NCBI RefSeq assembly: GCF_001742285.1
Contig: NZ_MIEK01000023.1
Span: 1-64,000 of the forward strand
Source: Enterococcus rivorum
GTDB taxonomy: Bacteria > Bacillota > Bacilli > Lactobacillales > Enterococcaceae
Length of the DNA: 64,000 bases
Reading direction: 5' to 3'
Position 1 is the first letter of the stretch; each line of letters starts with the position of its first letter. The position numbers and the translations under genes were made by a program. The notes under the pieces are model-generated. The model did not search any database and was not told the origin of the DNA. It was given only the letters and a program-made list of their open reading frames with translations. Below are positions 31,631 through 39,985 of this stretch, piece after piece.

Positions 31631-31702
31631 ATGATGAGAAAAAGCAAAAAAGAAAAACCATCTCATACAATTAGCCGGCAAGCAATTTGTATTCATCGAT
31701 AG
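31631..31702 (+). CDS. Possible 23-residue basic micro-ORF
   Basis: An ATG six to eight bases after a perfect AGGAGG opens 23 codons encoding a Lys/Arg-rich peptide, ending nine bases before a terminator. Nothing in it resembles a known family. It could be a leader peptide acting with the following hairpin or a remnant of a lost gene. Confidence 0.3.
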   Translation: MMRKSKKEKPSHTISRQAICIHR

Positions 31703-31710
31703 TTCTCCTT

Positions 31711-31745
31711 AAGCAGGCTAAGAATCACTCTTAGTCTGCTTTTAT
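31711..31745 (+). terminator. Intra-locus terminator or attenuator
   Basis: Stem AAGCAGGCTAAGA paired with TCTTAGTCTGCTT, followed by TTAT. It lies between the dehydrogenases and the isomerase gene, so it may divide the locus into two transcripts or act as an attenuator. Confidence 0.7.
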
Positions 31746-31789
31746 TGTAAGAGGAAACCGTAAAAAAAGCAATGAAAGTAGGAAGAGAA

Positions 31790-32248
31790 ATGGCACAAAA
31801 AATAATTATCGGCGCGGACCATGGTGGCTTTATTTTAAAAGAACGCATAAAACAGTTTTTAGAATCGAAAAAGTATCAGGTCACTGATGTAGGTTGTACT
31901 GGGAATGAGGCAGTAGACTATCCAGCTTATGGGCGGATGGTTGCGGAAAAGATACAGCAGGAACAAGGAAGTTTAGGTCTTTTAATTTGTGGAACAGGAA
32001 TTGGTATGTCGATTGTTGCTAACAAGTATCAGGGGGTTCGAGCGGCAGTTGTGAATGATGTTTTTTCAGCAAAAGCAACGAAAGAGCATAATAATAGTAA
32101 TATTCTATGTTTGGGGCAACGGGTGATAGGAGAAGGACTGGCTTTGATGATTGTCGAAACATGGTTGAAAGCTGAGTTTATTGGTGGGAAACATCAGCAG
32201 CGGTTAAATCAACTAACAGAGATTGAAAAACAGGAGTTGAGGAAATGA
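31790..32248 (+). CDS. RpiB/LacAB-family sugar-phosphate isomerase
   Basis: A 152-residue isomerase with the family start IIIGADHGGFILKE, the catalytic-Cys loop LLICGTGIGMSI and the EHNNSNILCLG motif. RpiB interconverts ribose-5-P and ribulose-5-P; relatives act on allose-6-P or galactose-6-P. The start at 31790 (MAQKIIIG) is preferred over 31772 because AGGAAGAG lies just upstream. The stop overlaps the next ATG (TGATG). In this operon it would link a pentulose phosphate to the pentose phosphate pool. Confidence 0.88.
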   Translation: MAQKIIIGADHGGFILKERIKQFLESKKYQVTDVGCTGNEAVDYPAYGRMVAEKIQQEQGSLGLLICGTGIGMSIVANKYQGVRAAVVNDVFSAKATKEHNNSNILCLGQRVIGEGLALMIVETWLKAEFIGGKHQQRLNQLTEIEKQELRK

Positions 32249-32886
32249 TGAAAATAGCACCATCTATCTTAGCGGCAGATTTTGCTAATTTAGGTCAGGC
32301 AGTAGAGCAAGTAGATCAAGCGGGCTGCGATTTGATTCATTTAGATATTATGGATGGTCATTTTGTTCCAGCCCTTACTTTTGGACCGGGAATGGTGAAA
32401 GCTTTACGTTCTCATAGTGATAAGCTGTTTGATTGTCATTTGATGATGGCGGAGCCAGAAAAATGGTTGGCAGATTTTGTAGAGGCAGGAGCTGATTTAA
32501 TTAGTGTGCATGTTGAAGCTTGTGCCAATCTTCCAGAAGTAATCAAGAAAATTAAATCTTTTGGAGTGAAAGCTGGCGTTGTTTTGAACCCTGAAACACC
32601 TGTTTCATTCATTGAAGCAGTTTTGCCAGAGGTTGATCTAGTGATACAGATGACTGTCATACCTGGAGCTGGAGGACAAGCTTTTATTATGGAAACATTA
32701 GATAAAATTGACCAACTAGTAACCTTGCGACACACTAAAAAGTTGAAATTTTTGATTGAAGTGGATGGTGGCATAAATGCAAAAACTGCAAGGATTTGTC
32801 GAGAACACCAAGTAGATGTCGTTGTGGCTGGGAGTAGTGTTTATCAAAGTGAGAATTTAGTATCTGCTATTCAAGCGTTGCGTTGA
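32248..32886 (+). CDS. Ribulose-phosphate 3-epimerase family protein
   Basis: A 212-residue TIM-barrel epimerase starting KIAPSILAADFANLGQ, with metal and catalytic motifs LIHLDIMDGHFVP, CHLMMAEP, HVEA and EVDGGI as in Rpe. It interconverts ribulose-5-P and xylulose-5-P. Because Rpe is usually also encoded elsewhere for housekeeping, this copy is probably specific to the polyol pathway. Translational coupling with the isomerase is shown by the TGATG overlap. An ATG at 32245 is too close to GAGG. Confidence 0.9.
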   Translation: MKIAPSILAADFANLGQAVEQVDQAGCDLIHLDIMDGHFVPALTFGPGMVKALRSHSDKLFDCHLMMAEPEKWLADFVEAGADLISVHVEACANLPEVIKKIKSFGVKAGVVLNPETPVSFIEAVLPEVDLVIQMTVIPGAGGQAFIMETLDKIDQLVTLRHTKKLKFLIEVDGGINAKTARICREHQVDVVVAGSSVYQSENLVSAIQALR

Positions 32887-32904
32887 AGTAAGGAGTTGAA
32901 GAGA

Positions 32905-33567
32905 GTGAAAAAATTAACGGCATCAATTATGTGTGCCAATCAGTTACACTTAAATACGGAGATTAATGAACTTTTGTCAGCAGGGATTGACTGGCTTCAT
33001 TGTGATGTAATGGATGGTTCTTTTGTAAATAATCTTGCGATGGGACCTTATCAAATTGAAGCCCTTAGGCAAATAAATGGACTAACTTTAGATATTCATC
33101 TTGCAACCGAAAAAACAGAGAAGTATATCGAAATGTTCGCCCCTTTAAAACCAGATTATTTAACCTTCCATATCGAAGCCACCGACAATCCAAAAGCAGT
33201 TATCGATTTGATTCGAAAATATGCTATCCGAGTTGGGGTGGCAATTAGTCCAGAAACGCCTATTTCAGTAGTAGAAAAATGGCTTCCGCAAATTGACTTA
33301 CTCCTTTTAATGACAGTTAATCCGGGGTTTGCAGGTCAAAAATTCAATCAAAATGTCGTGGCTAAATCAATAGAGCTGACACATCTTTTAGAAAACGTGG
33401 AGCAACGACCTCTAGTTCAGGTGGACGGGAATATTAATAAAGACACTATTCCTTTGTTTAAAGACCAGTTTGTCGATTTATATGTACTAGGCACATCAGC
33501 GCTATTTAATGAATCTAGTTTAAGTTATCGAGAAAAAGTAATAGAGCTAGAAAAACAATTAAGGTAA
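32905..33567 (+). CDS. Second, diverged pentulose-phosphate epimerase (Rpe/AlsE-like)
   Basis: A 220-residue Rpe-superfamily barrel: TASIMCANQLHLNTEI, LHCDVMDGSFVNN, DIHLATE, TFHIEATD and VQVDGNI keep the catalytic Asp and His residues. MCAN replaces the usual SILAAD motif, a feature closer to D-allulose-6-P epimerases or specialised Rpe copies. The start is GTG at 32905, ten bases after AAGGAG. Having two different epimerases implies two epimeric intermediates, as expected if several polyols enter. Confidence 0.85.
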   Translation: MKKLTASIMCANQLHLNTEINELLSAGIDWLHCDVMDGSFVNNLAMGPYQIEALRQINGLTLDIHLATEKTEKYIEMFAPLKPDYLTFHIEATDNPKAVIDLIRKYAIRVGVAISPETPISVVEKWLPQIDLLLLMTVNPGFAGQKFNQNVVAKSIELTHLLENVEQRPLVQVDGNINKDTIPLFKDQFVDLYVLGTSALFNESSLSYREKVIELEKQLR

Positions 33568-33569
33568 AA

Positions 33570-33624
33570 AAGAAGCTTGGAATGAAAATCAGAATTCACT
33601 TCGGATTTTTGTTCCAAACTCTTT
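33570..33624. terminator. Bidirectional terminator between convergent genes
   Basis: Imperfect hairpin of AAGAAGCTTGGAATGAAAAT with the AGTTTGGAACAAAAAT complement, A-rich on the left and T-rich on the right, between the epimerase and the RNHCP gene. Confidence 0.6.
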
Positions 33625-33629
33625 TATAA

Positions 33630-33944
33630 TTATGATGAATAGTCTTGTTCCAACCATTCGATAAATAAATCGTTTTGTTGCGTGTTTTCCGCAATTTTAT
33701 TCCACTGCTCTTTGCCACAAACTGAGCATACATGTTTTATTTGATAGCCTTTTTTTGTATGGTATCGATACTCTGTCGGAGACATTAAACCTAGGCAATG
33801 ACTAGTTCTGTCTCCTGGACTAACATCCACATGCACAGAATGTAAGCAAAATGGACAATGATTTCTATAGGATCCGTTCGTTAGAGCTAGGACTTCTGCT
33901 CCGCATTTGTTACAAATAAAATGACAGTTTTCTTCGCTTCTCAT
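33630..33944 (-). CDS. RNHCP-domain zinc-ribbon protein
   Basis: A 104-residue cytoplasmic protein of the RNHCP family, named after a motif seen here as YRNHCPFCLHS. Two Cys-x-x-Cys pairs (CNKC and CPFC) and a later CSVC form likely zinc ribbons, and the segment VSPGDRTSHCLGLM is family-typical. The function of the family is unknown. It is a single minus-strand gene convergent with the polyol operon. Nothing suggests a link with its neighbours. Confidence 0.85.
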   Translation of the reverse strand: MRSEENCHFICNKCGAEVLALTNGSYRNHCPFCLHSVHVDVSPGDRTSHCLGLMSPTEYRYHTKKGYQIKHVCSVCGKEQWNKIAENTQQNDLFIEWLEQDYSS

Positions 33945-34484
33945 GTACTTTCCTCCAAAAGAATGTTTTCTTTTAGAGAAAAGGGTTCCGTTCGTTCTTT
34001 AATTACAGGCTTCTTTAGATAGGGACACATTCACCGTCAGTACGATTACTTCTGCTTCCAACTTCATGATGTTAAGTCATCAATCCGAACCTCTCATAGT
34101 TTTAAATTGTACTATGCACTGTGTCACGATTTTAGTCATCACCCAGCAGTAAGTGTATTCTAAAGTCACTGTCTGCAAGTAGCAGGCGTCGTCCCCTAGA
34201 AAGTATTTTGGTTGCGATTTTTCATAAATTTCATCCTTTGCTTTTTTATAAAAATAATTAAAACAGATACTATCATAAACTAGCTGTGAAGTAAACGCTA
34301 AAAGGGGAATTCGAACCATTTTTTACTTGAAATTTATTGTTTTAGCGGATAAATGATTAGAAAAATAATGAGCCGTTCGTTTTTTTGTGACCGTTTCATT
34401 AGAGAAAACGGATCCCTGTCCTAGCTCAAATTCCTATGATTATGCTATACTATTGAATGAGCAAAAACGAGGAGGGAACACTCT
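33945..34484. other. 540-base intergenic region before plsX
   Basis: I see no convincing gene. A 79-codon frame on the minus strand (34080-34319) lacks a ribosome site and family features. The right end holds an extended -10 TGCTATACT (34443-34451) and the plsX ribosome site GAGGAGGG. Confidence 0.55.
34443..34451 (+). promoter_or_regulatory. Extended -10 promoter of plsX
   Basis: TGCTATACT, a good extended -10, lies 34 bases before the plsX ATG. No clear -35 is seen. Confidence 0.5.
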
Positions 34485-35483
34485 ATGAAGATTGCAGTTG
34501 ATGCAATGGGCGGCGATAACGCACCACAGGCAATTGTTGAAGGTGTGATGCTGGCCAAAAAAGATTTTCCAGAGATTGAATTTTTATTATATGGAAAAGA
34601 AACTGAAATTAAAAAATACGTAACTGACGAAAAAAATATAACGATTATCCATACAGATGAAAAAATTAGTAGTGATGATGAACCGGTCAAAGCGATTCGT
34701 AGAAAAAAAGAAGCTTCCATGGTCCTAGCAGCGCAAGCAGTAAAAAAAGGGGAAGCAGATGCCATTTTTTCAGCAGGCAATACGGGTGCATTATTAGCAG
34801 CAGGATTATTTATAGTTGGGCGAATTAAAAATATAGAACGACCAGGCTTAATGTCTACTATGCCGGTTATCGGACAACCAGATGGTGGTTTTGATATGAT
34901 GGATTTAGGTGCTAATGCAGAGAACAAACCAGAACATTTAGTCCAATATGCTGTTTTAGGAACTTTTTATGCTGAAAAAGTTCGAGACATAAAACAGCCA
35001 CGTGTAGGGTTATTGAACAATGGAACCGAAGAAACAAAAGGCAGTGAGTTAACGAAAAAAGCGTTTGAGCTACTTTCTGAAGAGCCATCTATTAACTTTA
35101 TTGGCAATGTGGAAGCACGGGATTTATTAAGTGGTGTGGCTGATGTTGTTGTCACAGATGGTTTTACAGGAAATGCGGTCTTGAAATCAATTGAGGGAAC
35201 AGCTTTAAGCATGATGAGTTTACTGAAAACGTCTATTCTTGACGAAGGACTTAAAGGGAAATTGGGCGCCTTACTCTTGAAAGATGCTCTTCGTGGGATG
35301 AAAAACGAGTTAGATTATTCAAAACATGGGGGCGCAGTACTGTTTGGTTTGAAAGCACCAGTCATTAAAACCCACGGCTCAACGGGTCCAGACGCTGTGA
35401 GACATACCATCCGTCAAATTCATACTATGCTAGAAACAAAGGTCGTTTCACAATTAGTGGAACATTATGAAAACCAAGAATAA
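34485..35483 (+). CDS. plsX: Phosphate acyltransferase PlsX
   Basis: A 332-residue enzyme that makes acyl-phosphate from acyl-ACP for phospholipid synthesis. The start [20 protein letters not shown] and the internal [12 protein letters not shown] are signature motifs, and the length is normal. GAGGAGGG precedes the ATG. acpP follows after 143 bases with its own promoter. I looked for a FapR or FabT operator near the promoter and saw none convincing. Confidence 0.96.
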   Translation: MKIAVDAMGGDNAPQAIVEGVMLAKKDFPEIEFLLYGKETEIKKYVTDEKNITIIHTDEKISSDDEPVKAIRRKKEASMVLAAQAVKKGEADAIFSAGNTGALLAAGLFIVGRIKNIERPGLMSTMPVIGQPDGGFDMMDLGANAENKPEHLVQYAVLGTFYAEKVRDIKQPRVGLLNNGTEETKGSELTKKAFELLSEEPSINFIGNVEARDLLSGVADVVVTDGFTGNAVLKSIEGTALSMMSLLKTSILDEGLKGKLGALLLKDALRGMKNELDYSKHGGAVLFGLKAPVIKTHGSTGPDAVRHTIRQIHTMLETKVVSQLVEHYENQE

Positions 35484-35535
35484 CCATCATTGAAATTAAA
35501 TTGCAACTGTTTTGTAATAGAATTGCAAAAAAAGA

Positions 35536-35564
35536 TGGACAAATCACTTATTTCTGAGTACAAT
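35536..35564 (+). promoter_or_regulatory. Promoter of acpP
   Basis: TGGACA (35536-35541), 17 bases, TACAAT (35559-35564). An imperfect TTGCAA inverted repeat lies just upstream (35502-35526). Confidence 0.6.
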
Positions 35565-35626
35565 GTATCATAGCGTTTAATTCTTATAGAGAAGACGCTT
35601 TTCAAAAGCTGTGGAGGTGAATACAG

Positions 35627-35866
35627 TTGACTCGTGAAGAAATACTTGAAAAAGTAGCGAAGATTATCTCAAACCACTTTGATATTGAAGCTGAGAATGT
35701 GAACGAGCAATTAAGCATTAAAGATGACTTGAACGCCGATTCTATCAGCGTAATGGAATTTGTTTTAGAATTAGAAGATGAATTCGGGACAGAGATTTCT
35801 GATGAAGATGCAGAGAAAATTGAAACCGTTGGTGCTGCTGTAGATTATATTAATAATCATTTATAA
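35627..35866 (+). CDS. acpP: Acyl carrier protein
   Basis: A 79-residue acidic four-helix protein. The phosphopantetheine attachment Ser is in LNADSISVMEFVLELEDEFG; Enterococcus-type ACPs have DSIS where others have DSLD. The start is TTG at 35627 with GGAGGTG upstream. A strong terminator follows. It carries acyl chains for fatty acid synthesis and for PlsX encoded upstream. Confidence 0.95.
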   Translation: MTREEILEKVAKIISNHFDIEAENVNEQLSIKDDLNADSISVMEFVLELEDEFGTEISDEDAEKIETVGAAVDYINNHL

Positions 35867-35897
35867 GAAAATAAAGTAGATAGTAAACATACTTTAG

Positions 35898-35928
35898 CTG
35901 AAGCCTAATAAGGTTTCAGTTTTTTTTT
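35898..35928 (+). terminator. Terminator of acpP
   Basis: CTGAAGCC, TAATAA loop, GGTTTCAG, then T9. Confidence 0.88.
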
Positions 35929-36117
35929 CCTATTTATAGATTATCCATTGTGTTTAAAAGTTTCTCAAAATAATTATTAAATTAATCCTATTTAACGGGT
36001 TTCTTTTTATTGCATTATGGCGTATGATTTTATAAAATGAATAAACAAGATTAGAAAAAAATGTGAAGAGATAGTGTTTTTTTCTTGTTGAAGCTAATGG
36101 ATAAAAGGGGTGCTGTT

Positions 36118-37125
36118 GTGAAGAAAGAAGAGAAAGTTTTAAGTATCAAACATTTACAAACAGGGTTTCAGTTAAACGATCATTACTATAACGCAGTAGA
36201 CGATGTTTCATTTGATTTAGCAAGTAATGAAATTTTGGCTATAGTTGGTGAGTCTGGTTGCGGAAAAAGTACTTTAGCAACTACGATTATGGGGTTACTA
36301 GATAGAAATAAAACACGTATTTCAGGTGAAATTATTTATAAAGATACAGATATCACGAAATTTGATGAAAATAGCTATAACAAGATTCGGGGAAATGATA
36401 TTGGCATGATCTTTCAAGATCCTTTATCAGCACTTAATCCGCTGATGCGAATTGAAACTCAGATTGAAGAGAGCCTTTCCTATCATACAGAGCTTGATGC
36501 AGCAGCTAGAAATGTGAGAGCGTTAGAATTACTTGAACAAGTGGGAATCCCTAATCCAAAGCGCGTAGGGAAACAATATCCCCATGAACTTTCAGGTGGT
36601 ATGCGTCAAAGAGTAATTATTGCAATCGCAATTGCATGCGATCCTAAGGTGCTGATTGCTGATGAGCCTACTACTGCGCTAGATGTGACCATTCAAGCAC
36701 AAATATTGGATTTGCTAAAAAATTTACAAGAGAAAACTGGTAGCGGTATCATTTTGATTACTCATGATTTAGGAGTGGTAGCTGAAATGGCGGATCGAGT
36801 AGCCGTTATGTATGCAGGTCAATTTGTGGAGGTGGCTTCTGCAGAAGAACTCTTTACAAATCCTAAACACCCTTATACACGATCATTGTTGCAATCAATT
36901 CCTCAAGAAAATAGTGAAGCAGATGAGCTACATGTTATTGAAGGGACAGTGCCGTCATTAAGTAAACTACCACGAAAAGGTTGCCGCTTTGCACCAAGAA
37001 TTCCTTGGGTGGCAGAGAATGAGCATGAAGAAAATCCAGTATTACACGAAATCTCGCCACAGCATTTTGTTCGTTGCACTTGCTATGAGCATTTTCGTTT
37101 TCGAGATGAAGGGAGTGCAGTATAA
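36118..37125 (+). CDS. oppD: Oligopeptide ABC transporter ATPase OppD
   Basis: A 335-residue ABC ATPase with Walker A GESGCGKST, signature LSGGMRQR and Walker B VLIADEPTTALD. The C-terminal oligopeptide-ABC extension has the Cys-rich GCRFAPRIPW...CTCYEH segment that in relatives can bind an iron-sulfur cluster. The start is GTG at 36118 after AAAAGGGG; upstream in-frame TTG and ATG codons lack a ribosome site. It is the first gene of a five-gene operon (D-F-B-C-A) for peptide uptake. Confidence 0.93.
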   Translation: MKKEEKVLSIKHLQTGFQLNDHYYNAVDDVSFDLASNEILAIVGESGCGKSTLATTIMGLLDRNKTRISGEIIYKDTDITKFDENSYNKIRGNDIGMIFQDPLSALNPLMRIETQIEESLSYHTELDAAARNVRALELLEQVGIPNPKRVGKQYPHELSGGMRQRVIIAIAIACDPKVLIADEPTTALDVTIQAQILDLLKNLQEKTGSGIILITHDLGVVAEMADRVAVMYAGQFVEVASAEELFTNPKHPYTRSLLQSIPQENSEADELHVIEGTVPSLSKLPRKGCRFAPRIPWVAENEHEENPVLHEISPQHFVRCTCYEHFRFRDEGSAV

Positions 37126-38070
37126 ATGGCAGAAGTCATTCAGATAAAATCATTAAAGGTTCATTACCCGATACGCAGTGGCTTTTTTAACCGAATCACT
37201 GACCATGTTTTAGCAGTTGATGGTGTTGATTTTATGATTGAACAAGGAAAAACGTATGGTTTAGTCGGTGAGTCAGGGTCTGGAAAATCAACAATTGGGA
37301 AAGCGATTGTTGGATTAGAAAAAGTCACGTCAGGAGAAATTATCTACAACGGGGAAAATATTACGAAAAAATCAATTCGTAAAGGAATCCAATACAATAA
37401 AGATGTACAAATGATTTTTCAAGATTCAATGTCTAGTTTGAACCCGAAAAAACGTGTACTGGATATTATTGCTGAACCAATTCGGAATTTTGAACGTTTA
37501 AGTGATCAGGAGGAAAAACAAAAAGTCAAAAAACTTTTGGATATAGTTGGGATGCCAGAAGATGCGATTTATAAATATCCTCATGAGTTTTCAGGAGGAC
37601 AACGTCAAAGGATTGGGGTTGCACGAGCTGTGGCAACGAACCCAAAATTAATTGTAGCAGATGAACCAGTATCAGCCCTAGATTTATCAGTACAAGCACA
37701 AGTTTTAAACTTTATGAAAAATATTCAGCAAGAGTATGGGTTAAGCTACTTATTTATTTCCCACGATTTAGGTGTGGTGAAGCATATGTGTGATAATATC
37801 GCCATTATGTATAAAGGTCGTTTTGTCGAAATTGGGACACGTGAAGACATTTATAATGATCCTCAGCATATCTACACTAAACGCTTATTATCTGCTATTC
37901 CTCAAATAGACGTCGCAAATCGAGACAAGCATAAAGAAGAACGACGTAGAGTGGAGCAAGAGTATAGTCAACACCAACAAAATTATTATGACCAAAATGG
38001 GCGAGTTTATGACTTGCGCCGGTTTAGTCAAACTCATTTAGTGGCTATGAAAGATGGAGGTGTTGAGTAA
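37126..38070 (+). CDS. oppF: Oligopeptide ABC transporter ATPase OppF
   Basis: A 314-residue ABC ATPase with Walker A GESGSGKST, signature FSGGQRQR and Walker B LIVADEPVSALD. It directly abuts oppD, and its stop overlaps the oppB start. It pairs with OppD as the heterodimeric motor of the peptide importer. The C-terminus is Gln/Arg/Tyr-rich (about residues 268-290), somewhat longer than in minimal members. Confidence 0.93.
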   Translation: MAEVIQIKSLKVHYPIRSGFFNRITDHVLAVDGVDFMIEQGKTYGLVGESGSGKSTIGKAIVGLEKVTSGEIIYNGENITKKSIRKGIQYNKDVQMIFQDSMSSLNPKKRVLDIIAEPIRNFERLSDQEEKQKVKKLLDIVGMPEDAIYKYPHEFSGGQRQRIGVARAVATNPKLIVADEPVSALDLSVQAQVLNFMKNIQQEYGLSYLFISHDLGVVKHMCDNIAIMYKGRFVEIGTREDIYNDPQHIYTKRLLSAIPQIDVANRDKHKEERRRVEQEYSQHQQNYYDQNGRVYDLRRFSQTHLVAMKDGGVE

Positions 38071-39032
38071 TGTGGAAAACAATTTTACGTCGGGTTCTAT
38101 TCATGATTCCGCAATTATTTATTTTGAGTATATTGATTTTCGTATTAGCTAAGCTAATGCCAGGCGATCCTTTTACTGGACTAATCAATCCAAGTACCAG
38201 TCCAGAAGTGATTGAGAAGCTACGTGCAGCGGCAGGCCTAAATGATCCATGGCCCGCACAGTATATTCGCTGGATTACGAATGCTTTTCAAGGAGATTTT
38301 GGTGAAAGTTTTATTTACAAGTTGCCAGTAGCGACATTAATCGGGAGTCGTGCAATCAATACGTTAATGCTCTCTTTACTGACTGTTGTGCTGATGTATG
38401 CAATCGCATTGCCGTTAGGTGTTCTCTCTGGCAGATATCAAAATTCAATCTTAGACAAATTTGTAGTAATTTATAATTTTATTAGTTTTGCGGTGCCACC
38501 ATTTATTTTTGCTCTGGTGATGCTTTTTGTTTTCGGCTATCGTTTAGACTGGTTTCCGACAACAGGCTCAGTCTCGAGTGGTGTTGAGCCGGGAACGGCT
38601 GCGTATATCTGGGATCGCTTTTATCACCTGATTTTACCGGCGTTGACACAGGCATTGCTTGGAACAGCGATTACCATCCAATACTTGCGTAATGAGGTGA
38701 TCGATTCGCAATCTTTAGATTATGTGCGGACTGCTCGCTCAAAAGGAGTACCAACCAATAAGGTCTATTCAAGACACATTTTCAGAAATGCCTCATTGCC
38801 AATAGTCTCACAATTAAGTTATGAAATAACCGCCTTGATTAGCGGATCAGTTGTTATCGAAAAGATTTTTGGGTATCCAGGGATTGGAAAATTATTTATT
38901 GATTCAATCGGACAACGAGACTATGCAGTCATTACAACCTTAGTTTTGATTTTAGGAATTGCAACACTTATTGGAAATCTGATATCAGATATTGTAATGA
39001 GTATTGTCGATCCACGAATTCGTATTCAGTAA
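38070..39032 (+). CDS. oppB: Oligopeptide ABC transporter permease OppB
   Basis: A 320-residue membrane permease with about six helices. It has the N-terminal OppB signature (ILSILIFVLAKLMPGDPF) and the cytoplasmic EAA loop (YVRTARSKGVPTNKVYSRHIFRNASLPI) that contacts the ATPases. It overlaps oppF by one base, showing operon coupling. Confidence 0.94.
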   Translation: MWKTILRRVLFMIPQLFILSILIFVLAKLMPGDPFTGLINPSTSPEVIEKLRAAAGLNDPWPAQYIRWITNAFQGDFGESFIYKLPVATLIGSRAINTLMLSLLTVVLMYAIALPLGVLSGRYQNSILDKFVVIYNFISFAVPPFIFALVMLFVFGYRLDWFPTTGSVSSGVEPGTAAYIWDRFYHLILPALTQALLGTAITIQYLRNEVIDSQSLDYVRTARSKGVPTNKVYSRHIFRNASLPIVSQLSYEITALISGSVVIEKIFGYPGIGKLFIDSIGQRDYAVITTLVLILGIATLIGNLISDIVMSIVDPRIRIQ

Positions 39033-39063
39033 AAAAATCAACTTAAGGAGAGGAAGAAACCGA

Positions 39064-39966
39064 ATGAATAAAGAAAAAAAGAATCCAGTCAGCGTTACCG
39101 AAAATATTCCACCCATGGGATTTCGAATGATTGCCAGAGAATTTAAAAAAGATAAATTAGCGATGTTTTCATTGTCATTGCTAGTACTGATATTAGTGAT
39201 TGTGTTTGTAGGTGCCTTATTAATAGATCAAAGTAAAGTAATGACCGTTAGCATATTAGATAAGTATGCTGAACCAGGAGGCAATTTCATTTTAGGCGCA
39301 GATGAAGGTGGGCGAGACGTCTTTGGCCAGTTAATTATTGGTGCTCGTAACTCAGTAGTCATTGGTTTTGCAATTACCATTATTACTTCAATCGTTGGAG
39401 TTGGGATTGGAATCATCTCTGGTTATTATGGAGGATTATTTGATAATTTTGTGATGCGGATTGTTGATTTCATAATGATTTTGCCCATTATGATGATTAT
39501 TATAGTTTTTGTAACGATTATTCCAAATTATAATGTCTGGTCTTTTATTTGGATTATGAGTGCTTTTTACTGGGTAGCCAAGGCTCGATTATTTAGAAGT
39601 AAAACGTTGTCGGAGGTTAGACGTGATTACGTCAATGCTTCTAAAACGTTAGGTTCCAGTGATTTTAAGATTATGTTTACGGAAATTATGCCTAATTTGA
39701 GTTCTTTGATTATTACCAATCTAACCATCAATTTTGCCGCAAATATTGGAATCGAAACAACGTTGACTTTCTTGGGATTTGGTTTGCCGGCCAGTGTTCC
39801 AAGTTTAGGAACTTTAATTGGTTTTGCTAGTAATGGAGATGTGCTAGCGAATAAAACATGGATTTGGGTACCTGCATCCGCACTGATTTTAGTGATGATG
39901 TTATGTATAAATTATGTAGGCCAAGCGTTTAAGCGTTCTGCAGACGCAAGACAACGTTTAGGCTAA
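39064..39966 (+). CDS. oppC: Oligopeptide ABC transporter permease OppC
   Basis: A 300-residue permease. It has an N-terminal cytoplasmic stretch and first helix, the OppC motif LGADEGGRDVFGQLIIGARNS, and an EAA loop (YVNASKTLGSSDFKIMFTEIMPN). The start at 39064 has GGAGAGGAAG upstream; the open frame extends 20 codons farther into oppB without a ribosome site. It forms the channel with OppB. Confidence 0.93.
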   Translation: MNKEKKNPVSVTENIPPMGFRMIAREFKKDKLAMFSLSLLVLILVIVFVGALLIDQSKVMTVSILDKYAEPGGNFILGADEGGRDVFGQLIIGARNSVVIGFAITIITSIVGVGIGIISGYYGGLFDNFVMRIVDFIMILPIMMIIIVFVTIIPNYNVWSFIWIMSAFYWVAKARLFRSKTLSEVRRDYVNASKTLGSSDFKIMFTEIMPNLSSLIITNLTINFAANIGIETTLTFLGFGLPASVPSLGTLIGFASNGDVLANKTWIWVPASALILVMMLCINYVGQAFKRSADARQRLG

Positions 39967-39985
39967 AGACTAGGAGGAATTAAGG

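Noticed and set aside
34080-34319. 79-codon minus-strand frame before plsX
   Set aside because: No ribosome site, no family features and no partner gene.
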